Source: a virus
Virus record (IMG/VR): IMGVR_UViG_3300027897_000003
Location: 1 to 39,081 of that record
Strand: one strand, 5' to 3'
Length of the DNA: 39,081 nucleotides
Shown here piece after piece: positions 1-6,731 of the stretch. The notes below the pieces were generated by a model. It did no database searches and was not told the DNA's origin. It saw nothing but the letters and a program-made list of their open reading frames with translations. Position numbers and translations under genes: made by a program. The number at the start of each line of letters is the position of its first letter. Within the stretch, counting starts at the first letter, position 1.

Positions 1-17
1 GGGCCACGGAGGTGCGC

Positions 18-395
18 GTGCGCAGGATCGTGGTGGTGCTGGCGGCGATGCTGGTGCTGGGTGGTGGGTGCGGGGCGACTCTGACCATGCGGGCGACGGC
101 GCCGGCACACCTGAACGACGCCCTGTCGTGCGCGCTGACCCCGGTGCTGTCCGCCGCGCCGGCGGGCTCGGCGTGCGTCATGCACTTCGCGTGGTCGGGG
201 CCGTCGTCCGGCGAGGACTCGATCGCGACCGTGGTGGGCTCGGCGGTGACCATGACCAAGCAGGTCGCGCCCGGCACCTACGTCATCCGCGGCTGGGCGT
301 CGAACGTTCTGGGCGGATCCTACGCGGCCGGCTGTGACACGACCGTGACCACGGTGATCGGTGGACCGCCGAGTCGCCTCGGCGATCTGCGTTAG
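18..395 (+). CDS. putative small lipoprotein / secreted protein
   Basis: A protein of about 125 residues with a basic N-terminus, a hydrophobic stretch (VVVLAAMLVLGGGCG) and a Cys in a lipobox-like LGGGC context near residue 19, so it is probably exported and lipid-anchored. The rest is Thr/Val/Gly-rich and looks like a small beta-sandwich with three further Cys residues. I chose GTG at 18 because ACGGAGG ends at base 12; an in-frame GTG at 12 lies inside that site. It is the first gene of a left-end block of small genes and ends 9 bases before the next start. Phage lipoproteins sometimes act in superinfection exclusion, but that role is only a guess. No family recognised. Confidence 0.55.
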   Translation: MRRIVVVLAAMLVLGGGCGATLTMRATAPAHLNDALSCALTPVLSAAPAGSACVMHFAWSGPSSGEDSIATVVGSAVTMTKQVAPGTYVIRGWASNVLGGSYAAGCDTTVTTVIGGPPSRLGDLR

Positions 396-404
396 GGGGG
401 GCTG

Positions 405-623
405 GTGCGGTGTTGCTACTGTGGGCTCGAGGGGCACGACGGCCGGCGCTGTAATCGCCCGGAGGGCGTGGCGGCGCGCGGGGTGCTGGTGATCCGGATG
501 AGCGATCAGGCGCCGACGTGGCGCAATGCCGGGAAGGCGGGGGTGCGGCGAGGTGCCCGGCTCGGCGGCGCGGCGCGGGCCCGGCAGGCGGTGCAGCAAA
601 GGAGGGCTTTGGCATGCTCCTGA
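405..623 (+). CDS. CCHC zinc-knuckle small protein
   Basis: A 72-residue protein starting at GTG, directly after a G-rich Shine-Dalgarno (AGGGGGGG, 394-401). Residues 3-16 read CCYCGLEGHDGRRC and fit the zinc-knuckle spacing C-X2-C-X4-H-X4-C exactly; such knuckles usually bind single-stranded RNA or DNA. The C-terminal half is very basic (many Arg). The gene overlaps the start of the following CsrA-like gene by 10 bases, suggesting translational coupling, so two probable RNA-binding proteins are made together. The motif is plain in the sequence; the nucleic-acid role is inferred from the family. Confidence 0.6.
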   Translation: MRCCYCGLEGHDGRRCNRPEGVAARGVLVIRMSDQAPTWRNAGKAGVRRGARLGGAARARQAVQQRRALACS

Positions 624-1057
624 TCGGCCGAGAAGTGGGACAGGGAGCCTACGTCGGCCGCGGCGTCAGGCTGACCGTCACCGGCGTGGAGCCGGACCGC
701 GGCTCGCCCGGGGAAGGCCGGGCCGAGTTGACGATCGAGTACCGGTCCGATGTCGTGGTCTCCGGGTCCGACGTGCCGGCCGGGGATCACGTGCGCTGGC
801 AGGCCGAGGCGGAGGCTCGCCTCCGGGTCGATCCACGGACCCTGCCCGCCCGGGTCACGGCCCTGTGGGTGCCGCGGCGCTCCGGTGTCCTGATCGGCCG
901 CGGCATCCGGGTCGTGATCGTCGAGGTGCAGGCTGACGGGATGGTCCGGCTGGGCTTCGATGCGCCGAAGCACGTGGCGGTCTCCCGCGACGACTTCACG
1001 CTCGAGGACCACCTGCGCTTTCAGGCGCAGCGGGACGGATCCGAGGCGCCGCGATGA
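614..1057 (+). CDS. tandem two-domain CsrA/RsmA-like protein
   Basis: A 147-residue protein starting at ATG 614 behind GGAGGG (601-606). It appears to hold two CsrA-like domains. Domain 1 begins MLLIGREVGQ and continues YVGRGVRLTVTGV, matching the CsrA start MLILTRRVGE...IGDDI.V.V..V. Domain 2 (about residues 83-137) contains WVPRRSG, VLIGRGIRVVIVEV, LGFDAPKHVAVSRDDF, matching CsrA IG.NAPK.V.VHREEI. CsrA binds GGA motifs in mRNA leaders using Arg/Leu of strand 1 from one subunit and the Arg of strand 5 (Arg44) from the other. Here R6 of domain 1, R88/R89 and R125 (Arg44 equivalent) of domain 2 are present, but domain 1 has VVVSGSD where Arg44 should be. Normal CsrA is about 60-70 residues and homodimeric. 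An intramolecular dimer with one complete RNA site is inferred. Confidence 0.6.
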   Translation: MLLIGREVGQGAYVGRGVRLTVTGVEPDRGSPGEGRAELTIEYRSDVVVSGSDVPAGDHVRWQAEAEARLRVDPRTLPARVTALWVPRRSGVLIGRGIRVVIVEVQADGMVRLGFDAPKHVAVSRDDFTLEDHLRFQAQRDGSEAPR

Positions 1058-1428
1058 GGCCGGCTCTCGATCGGCGCGTCGAGGACATGCGCGTTGCCGG
1101 GGATCCCGGCTCGGGCTGCCGCGGCGCGTTCCTGCTGCGCGGCGCGCCGACCGGGATGCTGCTCTACTGCGTGGTCTCGGACGGGCGCGACTGGCGCACG
1201 CTGGGACTGCCGGAGCCGGCGTGGGAACACGTTTCGGTCTCGGTGCGCGCCGGGCGCTGCCCGACGTGGGCTGAATTGGAGTTCGTCAAGCGGACGTTCT
1301 GGGGCGAGGACGAGTGGGCGCTGCAGCTTCACGCGCCTCCGGGCAAGCACATCAGCATCCATCCACGAGTGCTGCATCTCTGGCGGCCGGTCTGCGATCT
1401 GCCAGTCCCGCCGGCCGAGTGCGTCTAG
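1054..1428 (+). CDS. conserved phage protein, DUF7694-like
   Basis: A 124-residue protein whose ATG overlaps the stop of the CsrA-like gene (ATGA). The central and C-terminal parts read WEHVSVSV, RCPTWAELEFVKRTFWG and ALQLHAPPGKHISIHPRVLHLWRP. That pattern (WxHVSVS, RCPTWxEMxFVKxxFW, QxHPPxxxYxxxHPxxLHLWRP) is familiar from a widespread family of small phage and prophage proteins of unknown function. The family assignment rests on remembered motif similarity. No catalytic role is known to me; the conserved Trp, His and Cys residues suggest a compact folded domain. Confidence 0.6.
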   Translation: MRPALDRRVEDMRVAGDPGSGCRGAFLLRGAPTGMLLYCVVSDGRDWRTLGLPEPAWEHVSVSVRAGRCPTWAELEFVKRTFWGEDEWALQLHAPPGKHISIHPRVLHLWRPVCDLPVPPAECV

Positions 1429-1439
1429 GAGGATCCATC

Positions 1440-1532
1440 GTGATCACGTTCTGGCTTGTGGTGGCTGTCGCAGCGGCGTCGGGCGTAGTCGGATCGCTGT
1501 TGGCGCAGAAGTTCTGGAAGAACGGGGGGTAG
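1440..1532 (+). CDS. tiny single-pass membrane protein
   Basis: A 30-residue protein starting at GTG 1440, seven bases after AGGAGGA (1427-1433). It consists of one hydrophobic helix (ITFWLVVAVAAASGVVGSLL) followed by a short basic tail AQKFWKNGG, giving a single membrane span, probably N-out/C-in by the positive-inside rule. The strong ribosome site and tight fit between flanking genes support it as real. Function unknown; such peptides in phages can be host-membrane effectors, but nothing here shows that. Confidence 0.5.
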   Translation: MITFWLVVAVAAASGVVGSLLAQKFWKNGG

Positions 1533-1536
1533 TACG

Positions 1537-1869
1537 ATGCTGGCGAAGTCGGACTGTCACGGGGCCCTGCCGAGCAGCCTGCCGGAAGGCGAAGTACCGG
1601 AAGCCGTGGATCCGCGGCCGACGGGGAAAGCCCCCGGCGGTGATCGTCAACCCGATCCGCCCCGTGTTCCCCGGGACGACGCGGACCCGATCGTGGATGC
1701 CTTCGAGGCGCTCATGGACCACCAGATCGATCAGCGCGCGCTCTACGGCAGCTGCCCGGACCGCTGCCCGGTATGCGCGTCGCTGCAGGATCGCTTCACC
1801 GAGGTGGTCCAGCGCTTCGTGGGGCGACGGCTCGAGCGCCGGATGGTCGAGCGGCGGGAGACTCTGTGA
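1537..1869 (+). CDS. hypothetical protein with Cys-rich motif
   Basis: A 110-residue protein starting at ATG 1537 after AACGGGGGG. The first half is Pro/Gly/Asp-rich and probably disordered. The second half is helical and contains CPDRCPVCASLQDRF, with C-X3-C-X2-C spacing that could bind a metal. The C-terminus is basic (RRLERRMVERRE). It overlaps the ParB-methyltransferase gene by 4 bases (GTGA), so the two are probably translated together. Family not recognised. Confidence 0.5.
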   Translation: MLAKSDCHGALPSSLPEGEVPEAVDPRPTGKAPGGDRQPDPPRVPRDDADPIVDAFEALMDHQIDQRALYGSCPDRCPVCASLQDRFTEVVQRFVGRRLERRMVERRETL

Positions 1870-3329
1870 AGACCGCAGGAAAGCCCCGGCGGCCCGTGGC
1901 CTCGAGGAAGTCTGCGCGGGCCCCGCGCCGCGGCGCGCTCGGCGCGCGGGCGGCGCGCTCGGCGCTGGAGCATGCGCAGTCGATCGTTCCGGTGATGGTC
2001 TCACACATCCAGCTATGGGGCGTCGAGCGCCTCCGGCTCCTCGATCGGAATCCCCGCACGCACACCGACGAGCAGATCTCCGAGATCGCCGCGAGCATGC
2101 GGGAGTTCGGCTTCCTCTGGCCGATCCTCGTCAACGTCCAGACCGGCTCCGTGGTGGCCGGGAACGGTCGACTGCTGGCGGCGCTCCGGCTGGGCCTGCG
2201 GGCGGTCCCGGTCGTCGAGGAGCGGCACCTCAGCGAGGCGCAACGCCGGGCGTTCATCATCGCCGACAACAAGATCGCCCTGAACGCCGGCTGGGCAGCC
2301 GAGATCCTCGCCGAGGAGTTCCCGGCGCTCGAGGCGCTGGGCTTCGACGTGAGCCTGACCGGCTTCAGCGAGAAGGAGATCGCGGAGATCGTGGCCAGCG
2401 TCGAGCCCGAGCCGCCCGAGGAGCCAGACTTGCCGGCGCCGCCGGCCGTGCCGTTCTCTCGCTCTGGCGACCTGTGGACGCTCGGGCCACATCGGCTCTT
2501 GTGCGGGGACGCCACCTCGAGCGCCGACCTGCAGCGGCTCATGGACGGGAAGCTGGCCGACGCCGCGTGGACCGACCCGCCGTACAACGTGGCCTACGAG
2601 GGCTCGGCCGGCTCGATCGAGAACGATGCCATGTCAGACGAGGACTTCGCGGCCTTCGTCGGCTCGGCCTTCCGGGCCCTGATCGGCTCCATGCGGCCCG
2701 GGGGCCCGGTCTACGTCGCCCACAGCGATACCGGCGGCTACACGTTCCGGCGGGCGTTCCTCGAGGCCGGCTTCAAGCTCTCGTCCTGTCTGATCTGGAA
2801 GAAGAACGCTCTCGTCCTCTCGCGCGGGGACTACCATTGGCGCCACGAGCCGATCCTCTACGGCTGGAAGCCCGGGGCGACGCACCGCTGGTACGGCGGG
2901 CGGGACAAGACCACGATCGCCGAGTTCGACGGCTTGCCGTTCCAGCAGGTCGGCGACGACGAGTGGCAGATCGCGGTTGGGGACACGACCCTGATCGTGC
3001 GCGGTCGGGATCTCACCATCGAGCCGGCGCACGGGACGGTGTTCTCCGAGCCGAAGCCCGTGGCCAGCGCCGAGCATCCGACCATGAAGCCGGTCCGGCT
3101 AATCAGCCGCATGCTGGCGAACAGCGCGCGGCGCGGCGCGCTCGTGCTGGACCCGTTCGCAGGTTCGGGCTCGACGCTCATGGCCTGCCAGCACCTCGGG
3201 CTGGCCGGACGGATGCTCGAGATCGATCCGCGGTTTGTCGACGTGATCATCTGGCGTTGGCAGCAGGCCAGCGGCGAGGAGGCGATACGCGAGGACGGCG
3301 TGCGCTTCGGCGGCAAGCGGGCCCGGTGA
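1866..3329 (+). CDS. ParB-domain / beta-class DNA methyltransferase fusion
   Basis: A 487-residue two-domain protein starting at GTG 1866, overlapping the upstream stop. The N-terminal part after a basic leader is a ParB/sulfiredoxin-type domain: NPRTHTDEQ (from residue 62), I..SM.EFGF..PILV, VVAGNGR (96-102), VPVV and IADNKIALNAGW. The C-terminal part is an amino-methyltransferase with motif IV DPPY at 237-240 and, downstream, the AdoMet motif I region DPFAGSGST at 429-437; this IV-before-I order is that of beta-class N6-adenine/N4-cytosine enzymes. HPTMKP before motif I is also typical. Such ParB-MTase fusions occur widely in phages and mobile elements as orphan enzymes. No cognate restriction enzyme is visible, so protection of phage DNA or regulatory methylation is the likely role. 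Target sequence unknown. Confidence 0.88.
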   Translation: MKTAGKPRRPVASRKSARAPRRGALGARAARSALEHAQSIVPVMVSHIQLWGVERLRLLDRNPRTHTDEQISEIAASMREFGFLWPILVNVQTGSVVAGNGRLLAALRLGLRAVPVVEERHLSEAQRRAFIIADNKIALNAGWAAEILAEEFPALEALGFDVSLTGFSEKEIAEIVASVEPEPPEEPDLPAPPAVPFSRSGDLWTLGPHRLLCGDATSSADLQRLMDGKLADAAWTDPPYNVAYEGSAGSIENDAMSDEDFAAFVGSAFRALIGSMRPGGPVYVAHSDTGGYTFRRAFLEAGFKLSSCLIWKKNALVLSRGDYHWRHEPILYGWKPGATHRWYGGRDKTTIAEFDGLPFQQVGDDEWQIAVGDTTLIVRGRDLTIEPAHGTVFSEPKPVASAEHPTMKPVRLISRMLANSARRGALVLDPFAGSGSTLMACQHLGLAGRMLEIDPRFVDVIIWRWQQASGEEAIREDGVRFGGKRAR

Positions 3330-3700
3330 GCCCGGGGCTCGAGGCCGAGCGGGCGATTGCCCGGCGCGTGGGCGAGATCATGGCCAGCGTCGCCCGGGAG
3401 CGGCGCGCGGCCCGGGCTCGCGCGCTGGCAGCTCGCCCGCAGGCGCTTTCGCCCGGCACGCTGGCCGGCGTGGCGCGCTGGCGGGCCGAGCGGCCCGAGG
3501 GTCCGCGCGCCCACAAGCGGGTCTACCACGCGGTCCGGGCGGGCCTCATCACCAAGCCCGAGGCATGCGAGGACTGTGGCCGGGAGGTGCGGCTCCATGC
3601 GCACCACGACGACTACTCGAAGCCGTTGAAGGTCCGATGGCTCTGCGGGCGCTGCCATCGGCTTGCCCACAAGGCGCTCGCGCAGGGAGGGACCACATGA
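3326..3700 (+). CDS. HNH-like zinc-binding protein
   Basis: A 124-residue protein starting at GTG 3326, overlapping the methyltransferase stop by 4 bases. The first ~60 residues are Ala/Arg-rich and helical. The C-terminal half carries CEDCG (C81, C84), LHAHHDDYSKPL (H91, H93, H94) and WLCGRCHRLAH (C107, C110, H111). This arrangement, two CxxC pairs around an HHDDYSKP segment, recurs in many phage proteins and resembles a treble-clef HNH nuclease core. Whether it cuts DNA is uncertain because the classical Asn and second catalytic His are not obvious. It sits between the methyltransferase and small unknown genes. Confidence 0.55.
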   Translation: MSPGLEAERAIARRVGEIMASVARERRAARARALAARPQALSPGTLAGVARWRAERPEGPRAHKRVYHAVRAGLITKPEACEDCGREVRLHAHHDDYSKPLKVRWLCGRCHRLAHKALAQGGTT

Positions 3701-4146
3701 TCAGGGTGAGGCATCCGTTCCGGGTCACGGCGCTGGAGCCGCGGCTGGCCTTCGCCGGCTCGCAGCACGCATGCGACACGGGGGCGAAGACCGTACGCCT
3801 CGAGGCGGGCTTCGGCGTGGGATCCGTCGAGGTCGTGCTGGGGCCGGAGCAGTCCAAGGAGTTGAAGCTTGGGAGGATCGTCACGGTCGAGATCATTGGC
3901 CCAGACCCGATGGGGGAGTTGTTCAGTCTCGAGGTCGGCCCGGCCGGGATCCTGATCGAGTCGGAGCGGGCGCGGGAGTTCCTGTTCGAGCAGGCGAAGC
4001 GCTTCCGCTCGGCGTTGCTGGCCGTCCCGGGTCGCGCCACGGCGCGGATTGCGCCGTCTTTCGACTCGCCCCGGGCTGCACGAGAACTCGTCCAAGAGGT
4101 GATCGAGGATGAGATCAAGAAGGCGATCGCCGGGGTGATCCGATGA
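3697..4146 (+). CDS. hypothetical protein
   Basis: A 149-residue protein starting at ATG 3697, overlapping the upstream stop (ATGA) with GGAGGG just before. It has a beta-rich first half (VTALEPRLAF, VEVVLG, IVTVEIIG, LFSLEVGPAGILIE) and a helical C-terminal half (AREFLFEQAKRFRSALL, ARELVQEVIEDEIKKAIAGVI). No motif recognised. Also coupled to the next gene by an ATGA overlap. Confidence 0.55.
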   Translation: MIRVRHPFRVTALEPRLAFAGSQHACDTGAKTVRLEAGFGVGSVEVVLGPEQSKELKLGRIVTVEIIGPDPMGELFSLEVGPAGILIESERAREFLFEQAKRFRSALLAVPGRATARIAPSFDSPRAARELVQEVIEDEIKKAIAGVIR

Positions 4147-4448
4147 GGTGGCTGCGCCGGTTGCGGTGTGCGTGTCTCGGGCACGGGCCGTTCACGCACC
4201 AGAACACGTTCACGGATCCGATCATTGCGGCCTCAACGGAGACGGTTCGCTCCACGATCTATGTCCGCTGCGACGCCTGCTGGCGGATCATGCAGATCCC
4301 GATCCTAATCCCGCTTGCGCTAGTCGGGAGTGACGATCCTCTGGTCCGCGGCTGCCTTGACCGTTTCGAAGGCACCTCCTTGACTCTGGCCTGTATCGCG
4401 GCGTCCCGCCCGGTCTGGATCAACCGGTTCCGCCGGCTGTGGCGCTGA
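4143..4448 (+). CDS. hypothetical protein, possible zinc site
   Basis: A 101-residue protein starting at ATG 4143, overlapping the preceding stop. The basic N-terminus MRWLRRLRCACLGH is followed later by VRCDACWRI, so Cys8/Cys10/His13 and a CxxC pair could form a zinc site. A moderately hydrophobic stretch (IMQIPILIPLALVG) may be buried or membrane-associated. Family unknown. Confidence 0.45.
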   Translation: MRWLRRLRCACLGHGPFTHQNTFTDPIIAASTETVRSTIYVRCDACWRIMQIPILIPLALVGSDDPLVRGCLDRFEGTSLTLACIAASRPVWINRFRRLWR

Positions 4449-4449
4449 C

Positions 4450-4674
4450 ATGAGCCGCTTCGTCGTCAGAGAGTGCGCTGCGGTCTATGGGGCCAGCCGC
4501 TACTACGTGATCAAGAACGACCCCGTGGCCGTGCCCCGGTCTTCGGGGTTGACGCGGAAGGAAGCGGAGACGCTCGCGCGGGCGCTGAATGATCGAGAAC
4601 TCGAGGGAGCATGGGACTACCTCCGTCGCCTTGAGCGTGCGCTCTCTGGCATCGGGCGGGCCCCGTGGCGGTGA
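4450..4674 (+). CDS. hypothetical protein carrying one arm of an inverted repeat
   Basis: A 74-residue protein starting at ATG 4450, one base after the upstream stop. MSRFVVRECAAVYGASRYYVIKN followed by GLTRKEAETLARALN looks like a small alpha/beta protein of the kind that is common and uncharacterised in phages. Bases 4528-4566, encoding residues 27-39 (AVPRSSGLTRKEA), are repeated in inverted orientation at 4934-4972. It overlaps the next gene by 4 bases (GTGA). Confidence 0.5.
   Translation: MSRFVVRECAAVYGASRYYVIKNDPVAVPRSSGLTRKEAETLARALNDRELEGAWDYLRRLERALSGIGRAPWR
4528..4566. repeat. 39-bp inverted repeat, left arm
   Basis: The left arm lies inside the 4450-4674 gene and matches the reverse complement of 4934-4972 at 38 of 39 positions; the match stops sharply at both ends. 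The arms enclose 367 bp, including the end of that gene and all of the zinc-ribbon gene. No recombinase gene is next to it. Confidence 0.85.
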
Positions 4675-4928
4675 ACTACTCGGCCTTGCGCGCGCTGCGT
4701 TCGCTGGGCTCGGCCGGCGCCGGGATGTCCCGCTGCCCCGATCGCGCTGTCTGCCCGGACTGCCACGCATCGAATCCGCTTCCGCCAGAGCGGCGGTGGT
4801 GGCGCCGGAATCCGACCAGACCCTGCGTCAATTGCGGCCGACGCTTGGGCTGGCACGACGTTCCTTCTCCGCTTCCGCCAGCAGGCGTCGCAGCGGACAT
4901 AGATCGTGGAGCGAACCGTCTCCGTTGA
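4671..4928 (+). CDS. small zinc-ribbon protein
   Basis: An 85-residue protein. I chose GTG 4671 because it overlaps the previous stop in a GTGA; an in-frame GTG at 4665 is the alternative. It contains CPDRAVCPDCHA and CVNCGRRLGWHD, two CxxC pairs spaced like a zinc ribbon, with a WWRR basic patch between them. This suggests nucleic-acid or protein binding, but no family is recognised. The whole gene sits between the two arms of the 39-bp inverted repeat. Confidence 0.5.
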   Translation: MNYSALRALRSLGSAGAGMSRCPDRAVCPDCHASNPLPPERRWWRRNPTRPCVNCGRRLGWHDVPSPLPPAGVAADIDRGANRLR

Positions 4929-4933
4929 GGCCG

Positions 4934-4972
4934 CGCTTCCTTCCGCGTCAACCCCGGAGACCGGGGCACGGC
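4934..4972. repeat. 39-bp inverted repeat, right arm
   Basis: The right arm lies in the 88-bp gap between the zinc-ribbon gene (stop 4926-4928) and the HNH gene (GTG 5017). It is the reverse complement of 4528-4566 with one mismatch. Because the left arm is coding and this one is not, it looks like an inverted copy of part of the upstream gene. Confidence 0.85.
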
Positions 4973-5016
4973 GCGCGGTGCCGGGGATGCGTCGGGTGTG
5001 GCGGTGAGAGGGTAGC

Positions 5017-5373
5017 GTGCCGATCGGCCCGGAGAATCTGAGGCTCTATCCGAAGGACTGGCCGGCGATCTCGAGGTCGATCCGGGATCGTTCTGGCGGT
5101 CAGTGCGAGTGCCGTGGTGAATGCGGGCTGCACCACGATCGGCGTTGCGACGAGCGGCACTGCCAGCCCGCCCAGTGGGCTCGCGGCCGTGTCGTGCTGA
5201 CCGTGGCGCACCTCGACCACGACCCCGGGAACTGCGACCCCGCGAACCTGCGGGCGATGTGCCAGCGCTGCCACAACCGCTACGACCAGCCGCAGCGGCA
5301 GGCCAATGCCCGCCGGACTCGGCGCGGGCGGAAGGCGGTCTCGGACCTGTTCGAGCATGGAGGGAAGCCATGA
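5017..5373 (+). CDS. HNH endonuclease
   Basis: A 118-residue protein starting at GTG 5017 behind GAGAGGG. It begins PENLRLYPKDWPAISRSIR, followed by CECRGECGLH, then the HNH core VLTVAHLDHDPGN (H65, D67, H68) and NLRAMCQRCHNRYD, where the CxxC pair and final H complete the beta-beta-alpha metal site. This exact layout is a familiar free-standing phage HNH family. In cos-type phages HNH proteins next to terminase assist genome cutting; here terminase lies about 1.8 kb downstream, so that role is possible but unproven. Confidence 0.85.
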   Translation: MPIGPENLRLYPKDWPAISRSIRDRSGGQCECRGECGLHHDRRCDERHCQPAQWARGRVVLTVAHLDHDPGNCDPANLRAMCQRCHNRYDQPQRQANARRTRRGRKAVSDLFEHGGKP

Positions 5374-5645
5374 AGCACTACCGCATGGAACACATCCCGG
5401 CGCACGAGAAGCCCGTCCTCGAGTCCGCGACTTGCGACCTGTGCGGCTCCCGCATCGGCGCCGGGAAGCACTACTCCGTCGTGGACAAGGTGGAGATCCG
5501 GCACCGTACGGGGCAGTCGTATCCTGAGTGCGGTCGCGGGGAGGAGGCGACGGTGGACCTGTGCGGGTCGTGCTTCGAGTCTCGGCTCGTGCCTTGGCTC
5601 GAGGCGCAGGGCGCGAAGGTCGAGCGCGAGTCGTGGGAGTTCTGA
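5370..5645 (+). CDS. small zinc-binding protein
   Basis: A 91-residue protein starting at ATG 5370, overlapping the HNH stop and preceded by GGAGGGA. It has CDLCGSRIGAGKHYS and later CG...VDLCGSCFESRL, two CxxC knuckles flanking a YPECG segment, consistent with a treble-clef or zinc-ribbon fold. Family unknown. It ends in TGATG with the next gene. Confidence 0.5.
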   Translation: MKHYRMEHIPAHEKPVLESATCDLCGSRIGAGKHYSVVDKVEIRHRTGQSYPECGRGEEATVDLCGSCFESRLVPWLEAQGAKVERESWEF

Positions 5646-6028
5646 TGCCGTCGCCAGCTACGCTCAGGAAGCACCGGCGGAAGCTTTGTTTGCACGAGTG
5701 GGTCACCGATGCGGCCGGGCTGGTGTGCCGGGAGTGCGGAGAGTATGCGACCGGGCCGCTGTTCCGCGACTCGGCGTGCGACCCGCCTTCGCCCGCAGAA
5801 GGCATGGTGTGGTGTGATCGATGTCGTCTCGTTCATGGTCTCGATCCAGACCTCGCCACGCATCCGTCTGGGTCGACGGTAATGATCGAGGGCTCGCGCC
5901 CGCCTCTTGTCTTGCTGGTCTGTCTCGACTGTCTCGGCCCGGACGACGTGGTCTTGTATCGTGGTCATCCCTATAAGCGTAAGCGGGGCCCGAAGGCCAA
6001 GGGCGCGCCGGCACGAGCCGCGAGATGA
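5645..6028 (+). CDS. small zinc-ribbon protein
   Basis: A 127-residue protein starting at ATG 5645, sharing one base with the previous stop. Three CxxC pairs are visible: CRECGEY, WCDRCRLVHG and VCLDCLG, with CLHEW ahead of the first, so it can form one or two zinc ribbons. The C-terminus is Lys/Arg-rich (YKRKRGPKAKG), which suits nucleic-acid binding. No family recognised. Confidence 0.5.
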   Translation: MPSPATLRKHRRKLCLHEWVTDAAGLVCRECGEYATGPLFRDSACDPPSPAEGMVWCDRCRLVHGLDPDLATHPSGSTVMIEGSRPPLVLLVCLDCLGPDDVVLYRGHPYKRKRGPKAKGAPARAAR

Positions 6029-6044
6029 AGCAGCGGAGCCGGTC

Positions 6045-6266
6045 ATGGTGATCGTCGACATCCTCCTGCAGCCCGGCGATGAGATCAGGCACTACGCTCG
6101 GCCGCCGCAGTTTCCGCTGACCGTGTGCGGCGAGGTCTCCGACTACCCAACCTTTCATCGGGCGCACGCAGCCGTCCGGAGTCGGGATCGTCCGCTGTGC
6201 CCGGCGTGCGAGCTGTGGATGGAGGAACTGACGTCGTGGGTCGCGCGCGACCAGTTGGAGGACTGA
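6045..6266 (+). CDS. hypothetical protein with CxxC
   Basis: A 73-residue protein. I chose ATG 6045, which follows GCGGAG at 6034; an in-frame GTG at 6048 is the alternative. It contains TVCGEVSDYPTF and LCPACELWMEEL, one Cys plus a CxxC pair and nearby His, typical of the many tiny zinc-binding proteins of this block. Function unknown. Confidence 0.45.
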   Translation: MVIVDILLQPGDEIRHYARPPQFPLTVCGEVSDYPTFHRAHAAVRSRDRPLCPACELWMEELTSWVARDQLED

Positions 6267-6269
6267 TCC

Positions 6270-6731
6270 ATGCATGATCCCGTTGCCTTGTGTCGGACGC
6301 CGGGGCCTCCCTGCCAGCACCGGTGTCGGCTCCTGCCGCCGTTCCTGCCCACGCCCCACGTCAGCGACGAGGCGCTCGATCGGCTGGTCGCACAGGCGCA
6401 CATCCACGCGGTCGGGCCCGGCGGGCCGAGCCGAGCTGAGTTGGCCTTGGATCTGGTAGCAGCTCGCTCGGCCATGCGCGACGTCGCCCGGCTGCTCGGT
6501 CACGATGCGGGGGCGTCGGTTCCGGCAGGGCCGACCTTCTTCGGCCTGCCCGTGGTGACCGGCCTCGAGGTTGGGTCACCGATGCTTGTTGGACAGACGG
6601 CCGGGGGGGATCTCGTGTTGGCGCGCCTCGGCTGCGCGGCGCCCGTCACCATCGTGCGCGAGCGGTGGCAGGAGATCGTGCGCGATGCCTACCACGCAGT
6701 GGGCCTTCCGGCCCCGGGAGATTCGGCATGA
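6270..6731 (+). CDS. hypothetical protein
   Basis: A 153-residue protein starting at ATG 6270 after GGAGGACTG. The N-terminus is Cys/Pro-rich (LCRTPGPPCQHRC), the middle is helical (SDEALDRLVAQAHIHAV, AELALDLVAARSAMRDVARLL), and the C-terminus has short strands. No known motif. It overlaps the next small gene by 4 bases. Confidence 0.45.
   Translation: MHDPVALCRTPGPPCQHRCRLLPPFLPTPHVSDEALDRLVAQAHIHAVGPGGPSRAELALDLVAARSAMRDVARLLGHDAGASVPAGPTFFGLPVVTGLEVGSPMLVGQTAGGDLVLARLGCAAPVTIVRERWQEIVRDAYHAVGLPAPGDSA

Noticed and set aside
1094-3325. Long plus-strand open frame running through the DUF7694-like and ParB-MTase genes
   Set aside because: Only its last part (from GTG 3326) is a plausible gene; upstream it is out of frame with clear genes and is low-complexity Arg/Ala/Gly.
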